Positions 24,993 to 33,409 of a DNA stretch of 50,612 nucleotides are shown here, one piece after another (position 1 is the stretch's first letter; each line of letters opens with the position of its first letter). The notes under the pieces are model-generated. The model did not search any database, was not told the origin of the DNA, and saw only the letters and a list, made by a program, of their open reading frames with translations. This DNA comes from Clostridiales bacterium (GTDB lineage Bacteria > Bacillota > Clostridia > Christensenellales > Borkfalkiaceae): positions 1 through 50,612 of the forward strand of contig DPGH01000012.1 of NCBI GenBank assembly GCA_003523255.1, read 5' to 3'. Made by a program: the position numbers and the translations under genes.

Positions 24993-25958
24993 ATGAACAG
25001 AATAGGCGTATTGACGAGCGGGGGCGACGCTCCCGGTATGAACGCAGCCGTCCGCGCGACCGTCAGAACGGCGCGTTACTACGGCATAGAAGTTTACGGT
25101 ATCGAACGCGGATGGGACGGGCTTATAAAGGGTAACCTTACCGAACTCGAAAACCGCTCGGTTTCCGATATAATTCAAAGGGGCGGCACGTTTTTAAAAA
25201 CCGCGAGATGCCCCGAATTCACTACCATAGAAGGTCAGAAAAAGGCGGCTGAAACGCTCGAAGCGTACGGCATAGACGGACTCGTGGTTATCGGCGGCGA
25301 CGGGTCTTTCCGCGGCGCGAAAGATATTTCGGATAACTTCGGCGTAAAGTGCATGGGTATACCCGGCACTATCGATAACGACCTTGCCTATACGGACTAT
25401 ACTCTCGGTTTCGACACGGCGGTAAACACCGTGCTTTCGGCTATCAACAATTTGAGAGATACCATGCAGTCGCACGACAGAGTTTCTATAGTAGAAGTTA
25501 TGGGTCGCCATTGCGGCGACATCGCGCTTTACTCGGGTATCGCCGGCGGCGCGGAGTATATCCTTATTCCCGAAAAACCTTACGATTTAGACGCTATCGC
25601 AAAGTCTCTCGTAAAGAGCAAACTTCGCGGCAAAACTTCTAACATGCTCGTTCTCGCGGAAGGCGCGGGCGACCTTGACGAAATAGTAAACTATCTTAAC
25701 GAACACGCCCACGTAGATATCAAGCGCACCCATTTGGGGCACGTTCAACGCGGCGGTTCCCCCACGATGGCGGACAGAATTCTCGCTACCCGTCTTGCGG
25801 TTAAAGCGGTAGAGGCGCTTATGGACGATAAGTCTGTTTCGAGCGCGATAGGCATACGCGGCAATCAGGTGGTTTGCGTTCCGTTTGAAGAGGCTTTCCA
25901 GTGTAAAAAGGTTTTCAACGAAGAACTTTACGCGGCGGCAAACATATTAAGTAAATAA
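24993..25958 (+). CDS. pfkA: ATP-dependent 6-phosphofructokinase
   Basis: Glycolytic enzyme phosphorylating fructose 6-phosphate with ATP. The 321 residues align with bacterial PfkA throughout: LTSGGDAPGMNAAVRA at the start with effector-site Arg R21 and R25, GGDGS at 101-105 (Gly at the fourth position is the ATP-type mark), PGTIDND at 124-130 with the catalytic Asp, MGRHCGDIA and HVQRGGSP. Allosteric control by ADP and PEP is expected from the retained Arg residues. GAAGG precedes the ATG at a workable distance. A PPi-type homologue follows directly. Confidence 0.97.
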   Translation: MNRIGVLTSGGDAPGMNAAVRATVRTARYYGIEVYGIERGWDGLIKGNLTELENRSVSDIIQRGGTFLKTARCPEFTTIEGQKKAAETLEAYGIDGLVVIGGDGSFRGAKDISDNFGVKCMGIPGTIDNDLAYTDYTLGFDTAVNTVLSAINNLRDTMQSHDRVSIVEVMGRHCGDIALYSGIAGGAEYILIPEKPYDLDAIAKSLVKSKLRGKTSNMLVLAEGAGDLDEIVNYLNEHAHVDIKRTHLGHVQRGGSPTMADRILATRLAVKAVEALMDDKSVSSAIGIRGNQVVCVPFEEAFQCKKVFNEELYAAANILSK

Positions 25959-26003
25959 AATAAGCCGTAAAACGACGGCAATAAAACAGGAGACGAATGA
26001 AAT

Positions 26004-27254
26004 ATGAAAAATCTTAAAGGCGCACTTATTTTCGCACAGTCGGGCGGACCCACTTCCGTTATTAACGCCAGCGCGGCGGGCGTATTCACCGAAGGTCTTG
26101 CTTCGGCTAACGTTACCGCGGTTTACGGCGCGGCGCACGGAATAAAGGGTATTTTAGAAGAAGAGTTTTACGACATCGGCAAAGAGGACCCCAAGGAGAT
26201 AGAACTTTTAAAATATACTCCCTCTTCCGCGCTCGGCTCGGTAAGATACAAACTTAAAGACGCTTCGGTAGACGATACCGATTACAAAAGATTTCTCGAA
26301 GTATTCAAAAAGTACGACGTAAGATACTTCTTCTATAACGGCGGCAACGACAGTATGGATACTTGCAACAAAATAAGCAAGTATATGGCAAAGTCGGGTT
26401 ACGAAATGAACGTTATCGGCGTGCCGAAAACCATCGATAACGACCTTTACGGCACTGACCATTGCCCGGGCTTTGCAAGCGCGGCTAAATTCATCGCCAC
26501 CACGATAATGGAAATCAACCTCGACGCGAAAGTTTACGACACGGGTATGGTTTGCATAATAGAGGCTATGGGTAGAAACGCGGGCTGGCTTACCGCTTCC
26601 GCAGCGCTTGCGGGGTATAAGGGACTCGGTGCGGATTTGATTTATTTGCCCGAAACCGACTTCGACGTGGACAAATTCGTTGCGGACGTTAAAGAAGTTT
26701 TGAAAAAGAAAAACAACAAGTGTATAGTTTGTCTTTCCGAAGGCATACACGATAAAAACGGCACGCTTATCGTCGAATCGCTCGGCAAAACCGGCGCGAG
26801 AGACAGTTTCGGACACGCTCAACTCGGCGGCGTCGCGGCAACGCTCGCTTCCATCGTTAAAGAAGCGACCGGCGTAAAAACCCGTGCGGTAGAATTGTCC
26901 CTCATGCAGAGGTGCGCGGCGCATTCCGCCAGTCAGACGGATATAGACGAAACGTTCGAGGCGGGTCGTCAGGCGGTTAAAGCGGCTGTTTCCGGCGAAA
27001 CGGATAAAATGGTTTGCTACAAGAGAAAAGACGGAGATAAATACGAATGCGAATATACGCTTCTTCCGCTCGAACTTGCCGCAAATACCGAAAAAACCGT
27101 TCCCGCGGAATGGATTATAAACGACGGCACCGGCGTTTCGGACGAGTTCGTAAAATACGCGCTTCCGCTTATTCAGGGCGAAACGAAAATGCCGAGAGAG
27201 GACGGTTTGCCGAGATTTGCTCGTCTTAAAAAAGTTCTCGTAGAAAAGAGATAA
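26004..27254 (+). CDS. pfp: Pyrophosphate-dependent 6-phosphofructokinase
   Basis: Reversible PPi:fructose-6-phosphate phosphotransferase of the long bacterial type, 416 residues. Donor preference is read from two positions: GGNDS at 113-117 has Asp where ATP enzymes have Gly, and PKTIDND at 141-147 has Lys where ATP enzymes have Gly; both mark PPi users. GGNDSMDT with Asn instead of the first Asp is seen in clostridial members. Other family stretches are FAQSGGPTSVIN and MGRNAGWLTA. AGGAG 11 bases upstream supports the ATG at 26004; an ATG at 25997 is out of frame. It is 45 bases after pfkA, probably in the same transcript, and ends at a terminator. Confidence 0.93.
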   Translation: MKNLKGALIFAQSGGPTSVINASAAGVFTEGLASANVTAVYGAAHGIKGILEEEFYDIGKEDPKEIELLKYTPSSALGSVRYKLKDASVDDTDYKRFLEVFKKYDVRYFFYNGGNDSMDTCNKISKYMAKSGYEMNVIGVPKTIDNDLYGTDHCPGFASAAKFIATTIMEINLDAKVYDTGMVCIIEAMGRNAGWLTASAALAGYKGLGADLIYLPETDFDVDKFVADVKEVLKKKNNKCIVCLSEGIHDKNGTLIVESLGKTGARDSFGHAQLGGVAATLASIVKEATGVKTRAVELSLMQRCAAHSASQTDIDETFEAGRQAVKAAVSGETDKMVCYKRKDGDKYECEYTLLPLELAANTEKTVPAEWIINDGTGVSDEFVKYALPLIQGETKMPREDGLPRFARLKKVLVEKR

Positions 27255-27276
27255 TTTCGATAAAAAAGAATGTATT

Positions 27277-27312
27277 CAAAAAAGTACGGCTCGCTCCGTA
27301 CTTTTTTGTTTT
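27277..27312 (+). terminator. Terminator after the phosphofructokinase genes
   Basis: A perfect 13 bp stem (27277-27289 with 27296-27308, core GTACGG/CCGTAC) with a 6-base loop; the T run forms the 3' arm and continues as GTTTTT. Strong intrinsic terminator. Confidence 0.9.
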
Positions 27313-27317
27313 TAAAC

Positions 27318-27346
27318 TTGTAAAATGCATTTAATTTTAGTATAAT
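27318..27346 (+). promoter_or_regulatory. Promoter of the glycosidase-like/SGNH operon
   Basis: TTGTAA (27318-27323), a 17-base spacer and TATAAT (27341-27346), directly behind the pfp terminator. Predicted start near 27353, within the palindrome that follows. Confidence 0.85.
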
Positions 27347-27350
27347 TATT

Positions 27351-27363
27351 GTGCAATTTGCAC
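27351..27363. promoter_or_regulatory. Operator-like palindrome at the transcription start
   Basis: GTGCAA-T-TTGCAC is a perfect 6+6 inverted repeat with one central base, lying over the predicted start and ending just before the GGAGG ribosome binding site at 27364-27368. Placement suits repressor binding by a sugar-responsive regulator encoded elsewhere; as RNA it is too short in the loop to fold well. Confidence 0.55.
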
Positions 27364-27374
27364 GGAGGCGTAAA

Positions 27375-29513
27375 ATGTTGCCGGAAATAAAAAAGTATAA
27401 AGCAATACCTTGCGATTTTCCCGCAAGGTGGCAGGCGGCTATATTCAGAAATTACGGTTTAGTACCCGTAAAAACGCTTGCCGCGGTTCTCGAAACGACC
27501 GAAAGCGTGGTTTTAGTCGAGGCGGAAAGGTTAGGACTTAAAAGACTTCCGCAGTGCGAGAATTTTGTCGGGCAAGGTTATATCACGATTATTCGCGGCA
27601 ACTGGGATTTGCTTCCTTACGGGCAACTTAAAACTCTCGTCGGTTTAACGGATAAAGAGTTCGAGTTTGCGATAAAAGAAGAAGATTTTTTATTCGTAAA
27701 ACTCGGCTTTTATAAACCGTACGCCGAAAAAGTAACTTACGCGCCTTTAACGAAAGAACAATTAAAACGCACCGCCGCGATACGCCGCACGGTAGAAAAA
27801 TACGTAAACGAAAATTATCGTTATTTCGGATTTTTAAGGGATATAAAGCCCGCGCCGTATAAGCCCGTAAAGCATAAATACGACCGTATGATACACGGAT
27901 ACCTTACTTCTTGCGGCGACGTTTTCAAAAAGGATTGCGAAAGTCATCTTTCGGATGCGCTTTTGTCGCGTTACGCCGCGCTCGGAGTTACCGAGATTTT
28001 CATTCACGGCGTTTTGTCCGCGCTTTCGCCTTATCCTTTTAAACCTGCTCTTGCGGACGGTTACGAAGTTCGGCGCAAAAATTTAGCGCACCTTACCGAG
28101 CGTGCCGCCGCTTACGGGATAAAAATTATTTTGTATTTAAATGAGCCGAGGGGTTTGCCCGTCGAGGATTTTAAAAATTTTCCGCATCTTTTAGGAACGG
28201 TAGAATCCGGCTACGGCGCGCTTTGTTTCGAGCAAAAAGAGGTGCAAAAATATTTGTACGAGGCGGTCAAAGACCTTTTAAAATCCGTTCCCGAACTCGG
28301 CGGTATCATGATGATAACCATGTCCGAAAATTTAACGCACTGCCGTTCCAAGTCGATTTGCACTTGCGAAAGGTGTAAAAACGTTTCTCCGGAGCAATCC
28401 GCTTCGAGCGTGCTTAACGTAGCGGCGCGCGCCGTAAAAGACGCAGGTACGCACGCTAAACTTATCGCAAACCTTTGGGGCTGGTCCGCGTTTATGGGGT
28501 GGACGACGGAGCAACTCGAACGCGGAATAAAACTTTTAGACGAAGATATAGAGTTGCTTACCGTAAGCGAGTACGATAAAGAGATAGAAAAGGGCGGCGT
28601 AAAAAACAGAATTATAGATTATTCCGTTTCTAATCCGGGACCGAGCGGTTCCGCGCTTGTCGCGATAAATCTTGCAAAAAAATACCACAGAAAGATTTAC
28701 GCCAAAATTCAGACGGGCTGTAGTTGGGAACTTTCCTGCGTACCGTATCTGCCTGCATACGACCTTATCGCAAAACACGTAAACAATCTAAAAAAAATCG
28801 GCGTAAACGACCTTATGCTCACCTGGACGCTCGGCGGGTATCCTTCTCCGTGCATGAGTTTGGTGCGCGATATTTCGGGCGGTATTTCTCTCGGTAAGTT
28901 TTACGCGCGCGAATACGGCGAAAACGCCGGGGCGATGAAAAAAGCGGTTAAAACGCTTTGTAAAGGATTTAAAGAGTACCCGTTCGACGTGAACGCGCTG
29001 TATTATTCGCCGAAAAATCTCGGCGTGGCAAACTTATGGAGTTTAACTCGCGACGAAAGAGAATCCGCAATGGTGTCATACTCGTTCGACGATTACGAAA
29101 AGTGGGTTGCGGTATACGGTTACGACGTTTACGTTTCTCAGATGAAAAAGGTTATAAGAGCGTTTAAAAAAAGTCTTAAAATCATGAACGACGAAATCGT
29201 AAATCCCGACGAAAAGGTCGAAGAGGCAAAGCGTTACGTAGCGGTAGCGATAAACCATTACGAGGCGGACGTTTTGCAAACGAAATACGCGCGCATAAAA
29301 CGCGAATCGCCGGTAAAAGCCGAATCGCTTTCCCGCATAATAAAAAAAGAAAAACAACTTGCCAAAGAACTTATCGAGCTTGCGGCAAAAGATTCCAAAA
29401 TCGGATACGAAACTTCTAACCACTATTTTTATACGCAAAATTCATTGCTTGAAAAAATAGTCAATTCTGAAGTGCTTTTATCAAAGTTGAAACGTAAAGA
29501 GGGTTGTAAATGA
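27375..29513 (+). CDS. Cytoplasmic TIM-barrel glycosidase-like protein
   Basis: A 712-residue protein without a signal peptide. An N-terminal ~115-residue part contains two similar helical units (around LVPVKTLAAVLETT and LLPYGQLKTLVGLT) with a GYITIIRGNWDLLPY link, a module I associate with uncharacterised glycosidase-like proteins of gut and Lentisphaerae-type bacteria. From about 150 to 500 it resembles the TIM barrel of GH20/DUF4838-like hexosaminidases: GVTEIFIHGV, the candidate acid residue E318 in MITMSENLTHC and a CTCERC motif shortly after, as in DUF4838 proteins. The C-terminus is helical and Lys-rich. Start is the ATG at 27375 with GGAGG six bases before; an upstream in-frame GTG at 27351 lies inside the palindrome. 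Substrate unknown; amino sugar or uronate residues are plausible. Coupled by ATGA to the SGNH gene. Confidence 0.68.
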   Translation: MLPEIKKYKAIPCDFPARWQAAIFRNYGLVPVKTLAAVLETTESVVLVEAERLGLKRLPQCENFVGQGYITIIRGNWDLLPYGQLKTLVGLTDKEFEFAIKEEDFLFVKLGFYKPYAEKVTYAPLTKEQLKRTAAIRRTVEKYVNENYRYFGFLRDIKPAPYKPVKHKYDRMIHGYLTSCGDVFKKDCESHLSDALLSRYAALGVTEIFIHGVLSALSPYPFKPALADGYEVRRKNLAHLTERAAAYGIKIILYLNEPRGLPVEDFKNFPHLLGTVESGYGALCFEQKEVQKYLYEAVKDLLKSVPELGGIMMITMSENLTHCRSKSICTCERCKNVSPEQSASSVLNVAARAVKDAGTHAKLIANLWGWSAFMGWTTEQLERGIKLLDEDIELLTVSEYDKEIEKGGVKNRIIDYSVSNPGPSGSALVAINLAKKYHRKIYAKIQTGCSWELSCVPYLPAYDLIAKHVNNLKKIGVNDLMLTWTLGGYPSPCMSLVRDISGGISLGKFYAREYGENAGAMKKAVKTLCKGFKEYPFDVNALYYSPKNLGVANLWSLTRDERESAMVSYSFDDYEKWVAVYGYDVYVSQMKKVIRAFKKSLKIMNDEIVNPDEKVEEAKRYVAVAINHYEADVLQTKYARIKRESPVKAESLSRIIKKEKQLAKELIELAAKDSKIGYETSNHYFYTQNSLLEKIVNSEVLLSKLKRKEGCK

Positions 29514-30505
29514 AAAAAACTTTTTCAGATAAGCGAATATGTATTTTGGGGGACAGCATAACCTCGCACGGGTTTTATATATACGATATGCGCTCGTTTA
29601 TCCGCGGCGCAACCGAAAAATGCACGGTTTACAACCGCGGCACCGGCGGCAATCGCGCCGATATGGCAAAAGCGATATTAGACGAAGAAGTGTTCGCCCT
29701 TTCTCCCGAAGTGTGTTTCGTCGTGTTCGGGGTAAACGACGTCGGCGTGTGGCTGTACGACGTTTATAAAGAAGAAACGCCTTCTGTTTTAGCGGAAAGA
29801 GAGGCTCGTAACTCTCGGTACTTTGCCGCTGTAAAAGAAACGGCGGCTTTACTTAAAGCAAAAGGCGTTACGCCCGTAATATCTTCGCCTTTCTGCGTGA
29901 ACGAAATGCTTACCGAAACGCCGGACGTTCCTACGCTTGCCGACAATAAAGAAAAGGCTCTTTTAATACCGCCTTGGTTTTATAAACGCGCCACGTTTGA
30001 AAAAATAAACGGCGCGCTCCGCGGTTACGCTGAAAAAGTCAAAACGTTTTGCGGCGAAAACGGAATTTTATTTTTCGATCTGTTCGACAAAATTTACGCG
30101 GCGATGAAGCGCGAAGAGGGGCTTTTCAGAGAGGACGGCATGCATTTTACCGAAAAGGGGCACGCCCGCATCGCCAAAGAATTTTTAGAGTACCTCGGTT
30201 ACGAAAACGTACCGACGGAGTTTAAAAAAGACGCTTTTAACGATAGAATTTTTCAAATCGAGCAAGAAGAGCGCGGCGCAAGATTTATTACTTGTAACGA
30301 GTTTAACCCGTACAACGGAGCGCATACCGCGGGCGAAAGTCCGCTTTTGTGGGCAAAAGATAAAATTTTGTCGGAAGATACGCCCGAGTGGCTTAAAATT
30401 TCTTGCGAAATGTACTTAAAACACGCCGGTAAAGAGAGCGAACTCGCGAAAGAAACGATTTTGCTTACCGAAAAATACGTAAACGGCGCACCTATTATAA
30501 AATAG
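29510..30505 (+). CDS. SGNH/GDSL-family hydrolase
   Basis: A 331-residue esterase of the SGNH fold. All four blocks are present: GDSI with nucleophile S16, GGN with N48 (TGGNRAD), GVND with N76, and DGMHFT with D209 and H212. Such enzymes remove acetyl or other acyl groups from sugars or lipids. No signal peptide, so it should act in the cytoplasm, matching its partner. The start overlaps the glycosidase-like gene by ATGA. A C-terminal extension of about 100 residues after the catalytic block, with a conserved-looking CNEFNPYNGAH stretch, is not explained by the SGNH fold. The pair is probably a catabolic unit for an imported acylated oligosaccharide (inference). Confidence 0.85.
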   Translation: MKKTFSDKRICILGDSITSHGFYIYDMRSFIRGATEKCTVYNRGTGGNRADMAKAILDEEVFALSPEVCFVVFGVNDVGVWLYDVYKEETPSVLAEREARNSRYFAAVKETAALLKAKGVTPVISSPFCVNEMLTETPDVPTLADNKEKALLIPPWFYKRATFEKINGALRGYAEKVKTFCGENGILFFDLFDKIYAAMKREEGLFREDGMHFTEKGHARIAKEFLEYLGYENVPTEFKKDAFNDRIFQIEQEERGARFITCNEFNPYNGAHTAGESPLLWAKDKILSEDTPEWLKISCEMYLKHAGKESELAKETILLTEKYVNGAPIIK

Positions 30506-30512
30506 TACGAAA

Positions 30513-30554
30513 CAACCCGAAAACGGATAACTCGTTTTCGGGTTGACTTTTTTT
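30513..30554 (+). terminator. Terminator after the SGNH gene
   Basis: A perfect 13 bp stem CAACCCGAAAACG and complement (30513-30525 with 30533-30545), 7-base loop, followed by ACTTTTTTT. Strong. Its 3' arm also holds the -35 of the trkA promoter. Confidence 0.9.
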
Positions 30555-30569
30555 AAAAAAAGGTATACT
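30543..30569 (+). promoter_or_regulatory. Promoter of trkA, overlapping the upstream terminator
   Basis: TTGACT (30543-30548) with TATACT (30564-30569) at a 15-base spacing, or TACTAT (30566-30571) at 17. Either way the start falls at about 30576-30578, no more than about six bases before the trkA ATG. Confidence 0.65.
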
Positions 30570-30581
30570 ATATAAATCGAT

Positions 30582-31931
30582 ATGAAAATCGTTATTTTAG
30601 GAGTCGGCAAAGTCGGCGAAACTTTGGTTAAAAACTTCATTAAAGAAGGGCATGACCTCGTTGCGGTCGATTTCGACCCGGAAGTGATTGACAAAGTCGT
30701 AAATACGTACGACGTGATAGGTTTGATTGGCAGCGGCGTCGAGCGGGAAGTGCTCGTTCAAAGCGGCGTAAGCGAGGCGGACTTGTTTATCGCATGTACT
30801 TCTCACGACGAAATAAACATATTATCGAGCGTTCTCGCAAAAAAACTCGGCGCAAAAAAGACCGTGGCGCGCGTTCGCGACCCTATGCTTTTTAAAGAGG
30901 TTCCGAATATCCGTCAGGAACTGGGCTTAGACCTTGCGTTTAATCCCGAAAGGCGCACCGCGTTCGAAATAGCGCAGGTTCTTAAATTTCCTTCCGCAAA
31001 AAGCATAGAGAGTTTTGCGGGAGGTAAAGCCGTGATGATAGAGTTCGACGTGGCGGCGGGTAACCCGATAATAGGTAAGTCGCTTATCGAAGTGGCTTCT
31101 TACGGCTATAAAATACTTTTCGCGATGGTAGAACGGGGTGAAGAAGTCGTTATACCGCGCGGCGATTTCGTGATAAACGAAGGCGATTCGATACACATTA
31201 TCGCGACCGAAGCGGAAATAGCGGCGTTTTGCAAAAAAATAAAAACATTCCGTTCCCGCGCAAAATCCGTTTTCGTTATCGGCGGCGGCAAAATAGCGTA
31301 TTATCTTGCCAAAGAACTTGAAAAAAGCGGAATAGAATTAAAGTTAGTCGAAAAAGACCCCGAAAGGTGCAAAACTTTAAGCGAAGAACTTCCTTTCGTT
31401 TCGGTACTTAACGCCGACGGTACCGAGCAAAGCGTTTTGGACGAAGAAAACATTAAAGGTGCCGACGCTTGCGTTTCGCTTACCGGTATGGACGAGACCA
31501 ACGTTATCGTTTCTCTTTACGCCAAACAGAAAAAAGTCGATAAAGTAATAACCAAAATCGACCGCGAAAATATTCTCGGCATGGTAAAAATTTTAGGACT
31601 TGACACCGTGGTGTCGCCGAAAAACGCCATCGCCAACTATATATTAAGGTTCGTAAGGGCGCATCAGGCGGAGTCCGGCGAGGGGGTAAACACCCTTTAT
31701 AAATTAAACGATAAGGTAGAAGCGTTGGAGTTTACCGTAGGCGAAAGTTTTAAACATACGGGCGTGCCTCTTAAAGATCTTAAAATCAAAAACGGCGTTC
31801 TTATCGGCGGCGTGGTCAGAGAAAACGACTTTATACTTCCCGTCGGCGATACTACGCTTAAAAAGGGCGACAGGGTTATAGTCGTGGCGAGTTCCGACAG
31901 AATAAACGAATTATCGGACGTATTGAAATAA
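30582..31931 (+). CDS. trkA: Trk potassium uptake regulator TrkA
   Basis: Peripheral NAD(H)/ATP-binding protein that gates the TrkH potassium channel. It has the doubled RCK plan in 449 residues: a first Rossmann unit with GVGKVG at 7-12, an RCK-C domain (about 140-220), a second Rossmann unit starting VFVIGGGKIAYYLA (about 226) and a second RCK-C to the end. The N-terminus MKIVILGVGKVG matches the family start exactly, so the ATG at 30582 is right, although no ribosome binding site precedes it; AAAGG is 18 bases away. With the promoter so close, the mRNA is probably leaderless. trkH follows with a one-base overlap. Confidence 0.95.
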   Translation: MKIVILGVGKVGETLVKNFIKEGHDLVAVDFDPEVIDKVVNTYDVIGLIGSGVEREVLVQSGVSEADLFIACTSHDEINILSSVLAKKLGAKKTVARVRDPMLFKEVPNIRQELGLDLAFNPERRTAFEIAQVLKFPSAKSIESFAGGKAVMIEFDVAAGNPIIGKSLIEVASYGYKILFAMVERGEEVVIPRGDFVINEGDSIHIIATEAEIAAFCKKIKTFRSRAKSVFVIGGGKIAYYLAKELEKSGIELKLVEKDPERCKTLSEELPFVSVLNADGTEQSVLDEENIKGADACVSLTGMDETNVIVSLYAKQKKVDKVITKIDRENILGMVKILGLDTVVSPKNAIANYILRFVRAHQAESGEGVNTLYKLNDKVEALEFTVGESFKHTGVPLKDLKIKNGVLIGGVVRENDFILPVGDTTLKKGDRVIVVASSDRINELSDVLK

Positions 31932-33397
31932 TGAATTACAAAATGGTTTTAAATACGCTCGGCAAAGCGATGACGATAGGCGCGTTGCTTCTCGTTTTTC
32001 CGCTCGTCGTCGGCGCGTATTACGGCGAAAACTGTTATTTTGCTTTTTTAACGCCTATGCTCGCGCTGGCGGCGGTGGGCGTTCCTTTGTCGTTTATAAA
32101 AACCGAAGATAAGGCTATTTACGCAAAAGAAGGCTTCGTTATAGTCGCTTCCTCCTGGATAATACTTTCGGTAGCGGGGGCGTTGCCTTTTATAATTACG
32201 GGCGTTATACCGCGCTTTACCGACGCTTTTTTTGAAACCGTTTCGGGTTTTACTACGACGGGCGCTTCGGTGCTCGACGGCGCGGGGGTAGACGGTCTTT
32301 ACGCAAGTCATAAGGGTTTAATGTTCTGGCGCATGTTTACGCACTGGATAGGCGGCATGGGCGTTCTCGTTTTTTTGCTTGCGTTGCTTCCGTCTACGGG
32401 CGGTTCGATGCACCTTTACCGTGCGGAAAGTCCGGGACCTTCCGCCTCTAAATTCGTAAGTAAAATGCGCCGTACCGCGGTTATACTGTACGCTATATAT
32501 TTCGGCATGACGGTGCTGTGCTTTATAATGCTTTTATTCGGCGGTATGGGCGTATACGACAGCGTTCTTAACGCGTTTTCGATTGCGGGTACGGGCGGGC
32601 TTAACCTGCACGGCGCGGGCGTTGCGTATTATAACAGCGCGTACGTCGAAATCGTGATGGCAGTGTTTATGTTTCTGTTCGCCTTAAATTTTAATTTTTA
32701 CTATCTTATACTTACGGGCGAGTTCGTAAAAGCGTTTAAGTGCGAAGAGGTAAGGGTGTTCTTTTTAATCGTTCTTTTTTCTACGTTTGCAATCGCGCTT
32801 AACATTTTAAACGCATGCGGAAATTTTGCCACGGCTTTAAGATACGCGTTTTTTCAGGTTACTTCAATTAGTTCTACGACCGGTTTTTCGTCGGTGAACT
32901 TTAACGAATGGCCGTCGCTATCCAAGGCGATTTTACTCGTTTTAACCGTGATAGGCGCGTGCGGCGGGTCTACCGGCGGCGGGCTTAAGGTTTCGAGAAT
33001 GCTCGTTTTGTGTAAATCGGGTTATTCGGACGTGAAAAAAATGGTTCACCCGCGCGCCGTGCTTACCGTTCGGCTCGAGGGCGAGGCTGTCGGCGAAGGG
33101 GTGCAAAGAAACGTTCGCTCGTTTTTTATACTGTGGGTAATAATCGTTATAGCGTGTACGCTTATACTTTCAATAGACCCGTTTTCGGGCGGGGACGTGC
33201 TTACCGACTTTACCGCAACGCTTGCCTGTATCGGCAACGTGGGTCCCGGTCTTAATCTCGTAGGACCTGCGGAATGTTACGCGGGGTATAGCGCGCTCTC
33301 TAAAACGGTGCTTTCCGTCGTAATGCTTGCGGGCAGGCTTGAAATTTTCCCGCTCGTGATAATGTTAAGTCCGCGCACGTGGAAAAAGGCGCATTAA
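31931..33397 (+). CDS. trkH: Trk potassium uptake channel TrkH
   Basis: Membrane channel subunit of the Trk/Ktr potassium system, 488 residues with about ten membrane segments arranged as four M1-P-M2 units. The four pore-filter stretches can be seen: TTTGASV, AGTGGLN, SSTTGFSS and IGNVGPGL, each with the filter Gly. Length is that of TrkH rather than of the shorter KtrB. It overlaps trkA by TAATG, and the pair is a complete potassium importer. A good ribosome binding site for the next gene, fhs, begins right at its stop, so the three are one transcript. Confidence 0.95.
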   Translation: MNYKMVLNTLGKAMTIGALLLVFPLVVGAYYGENCYFAFLTPMLALAAVGVPLSFIKTEDKAIYAKEGFVIVASSWIILSVAGALPFIITGVIPRFTDAFFETVSGFTTTGASVLDGAGVDGLYASHKGLMFWRMFTHWIGGMGVLVFLLALLPSTGGSMHLYRAESPGPSASKFVSKMRRTAVILYAIYFGMTVLCFIMLLFGGMGVYDSVLNAFSIAGTGGLNLHGAGVAYYNSAYVEIVMAVFMFLFALNFNFYYLILTGEFVKAFKCEEVRVFFLIVLFSTFAIALNILNACGNFATALRYAFFQVTSISSTTGFSSVNFNEWPSLSKAILLVLTVIGACGGSTGGGLKVSRMLVLCKSGYSDVKKMVHPRAVLTVRLEGEAVGEGVQRNVRSFFILWVIIVIACTLILSIDPFSGGDVLTDFTATLACIGNVGPGLNLVGPAECYAGYSALSKTVLSVVMLAGRLEIFPLVIMLSPRTWKKAH

Positions 33398-33409
33398 AGG
33401 AGGAAAACA

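Noticed and set aside
26208..26924. Minus-strand open frame of 238 codons
   Set aside because: Opposite the PPi-phosphofructokinase; no supporting start signal.
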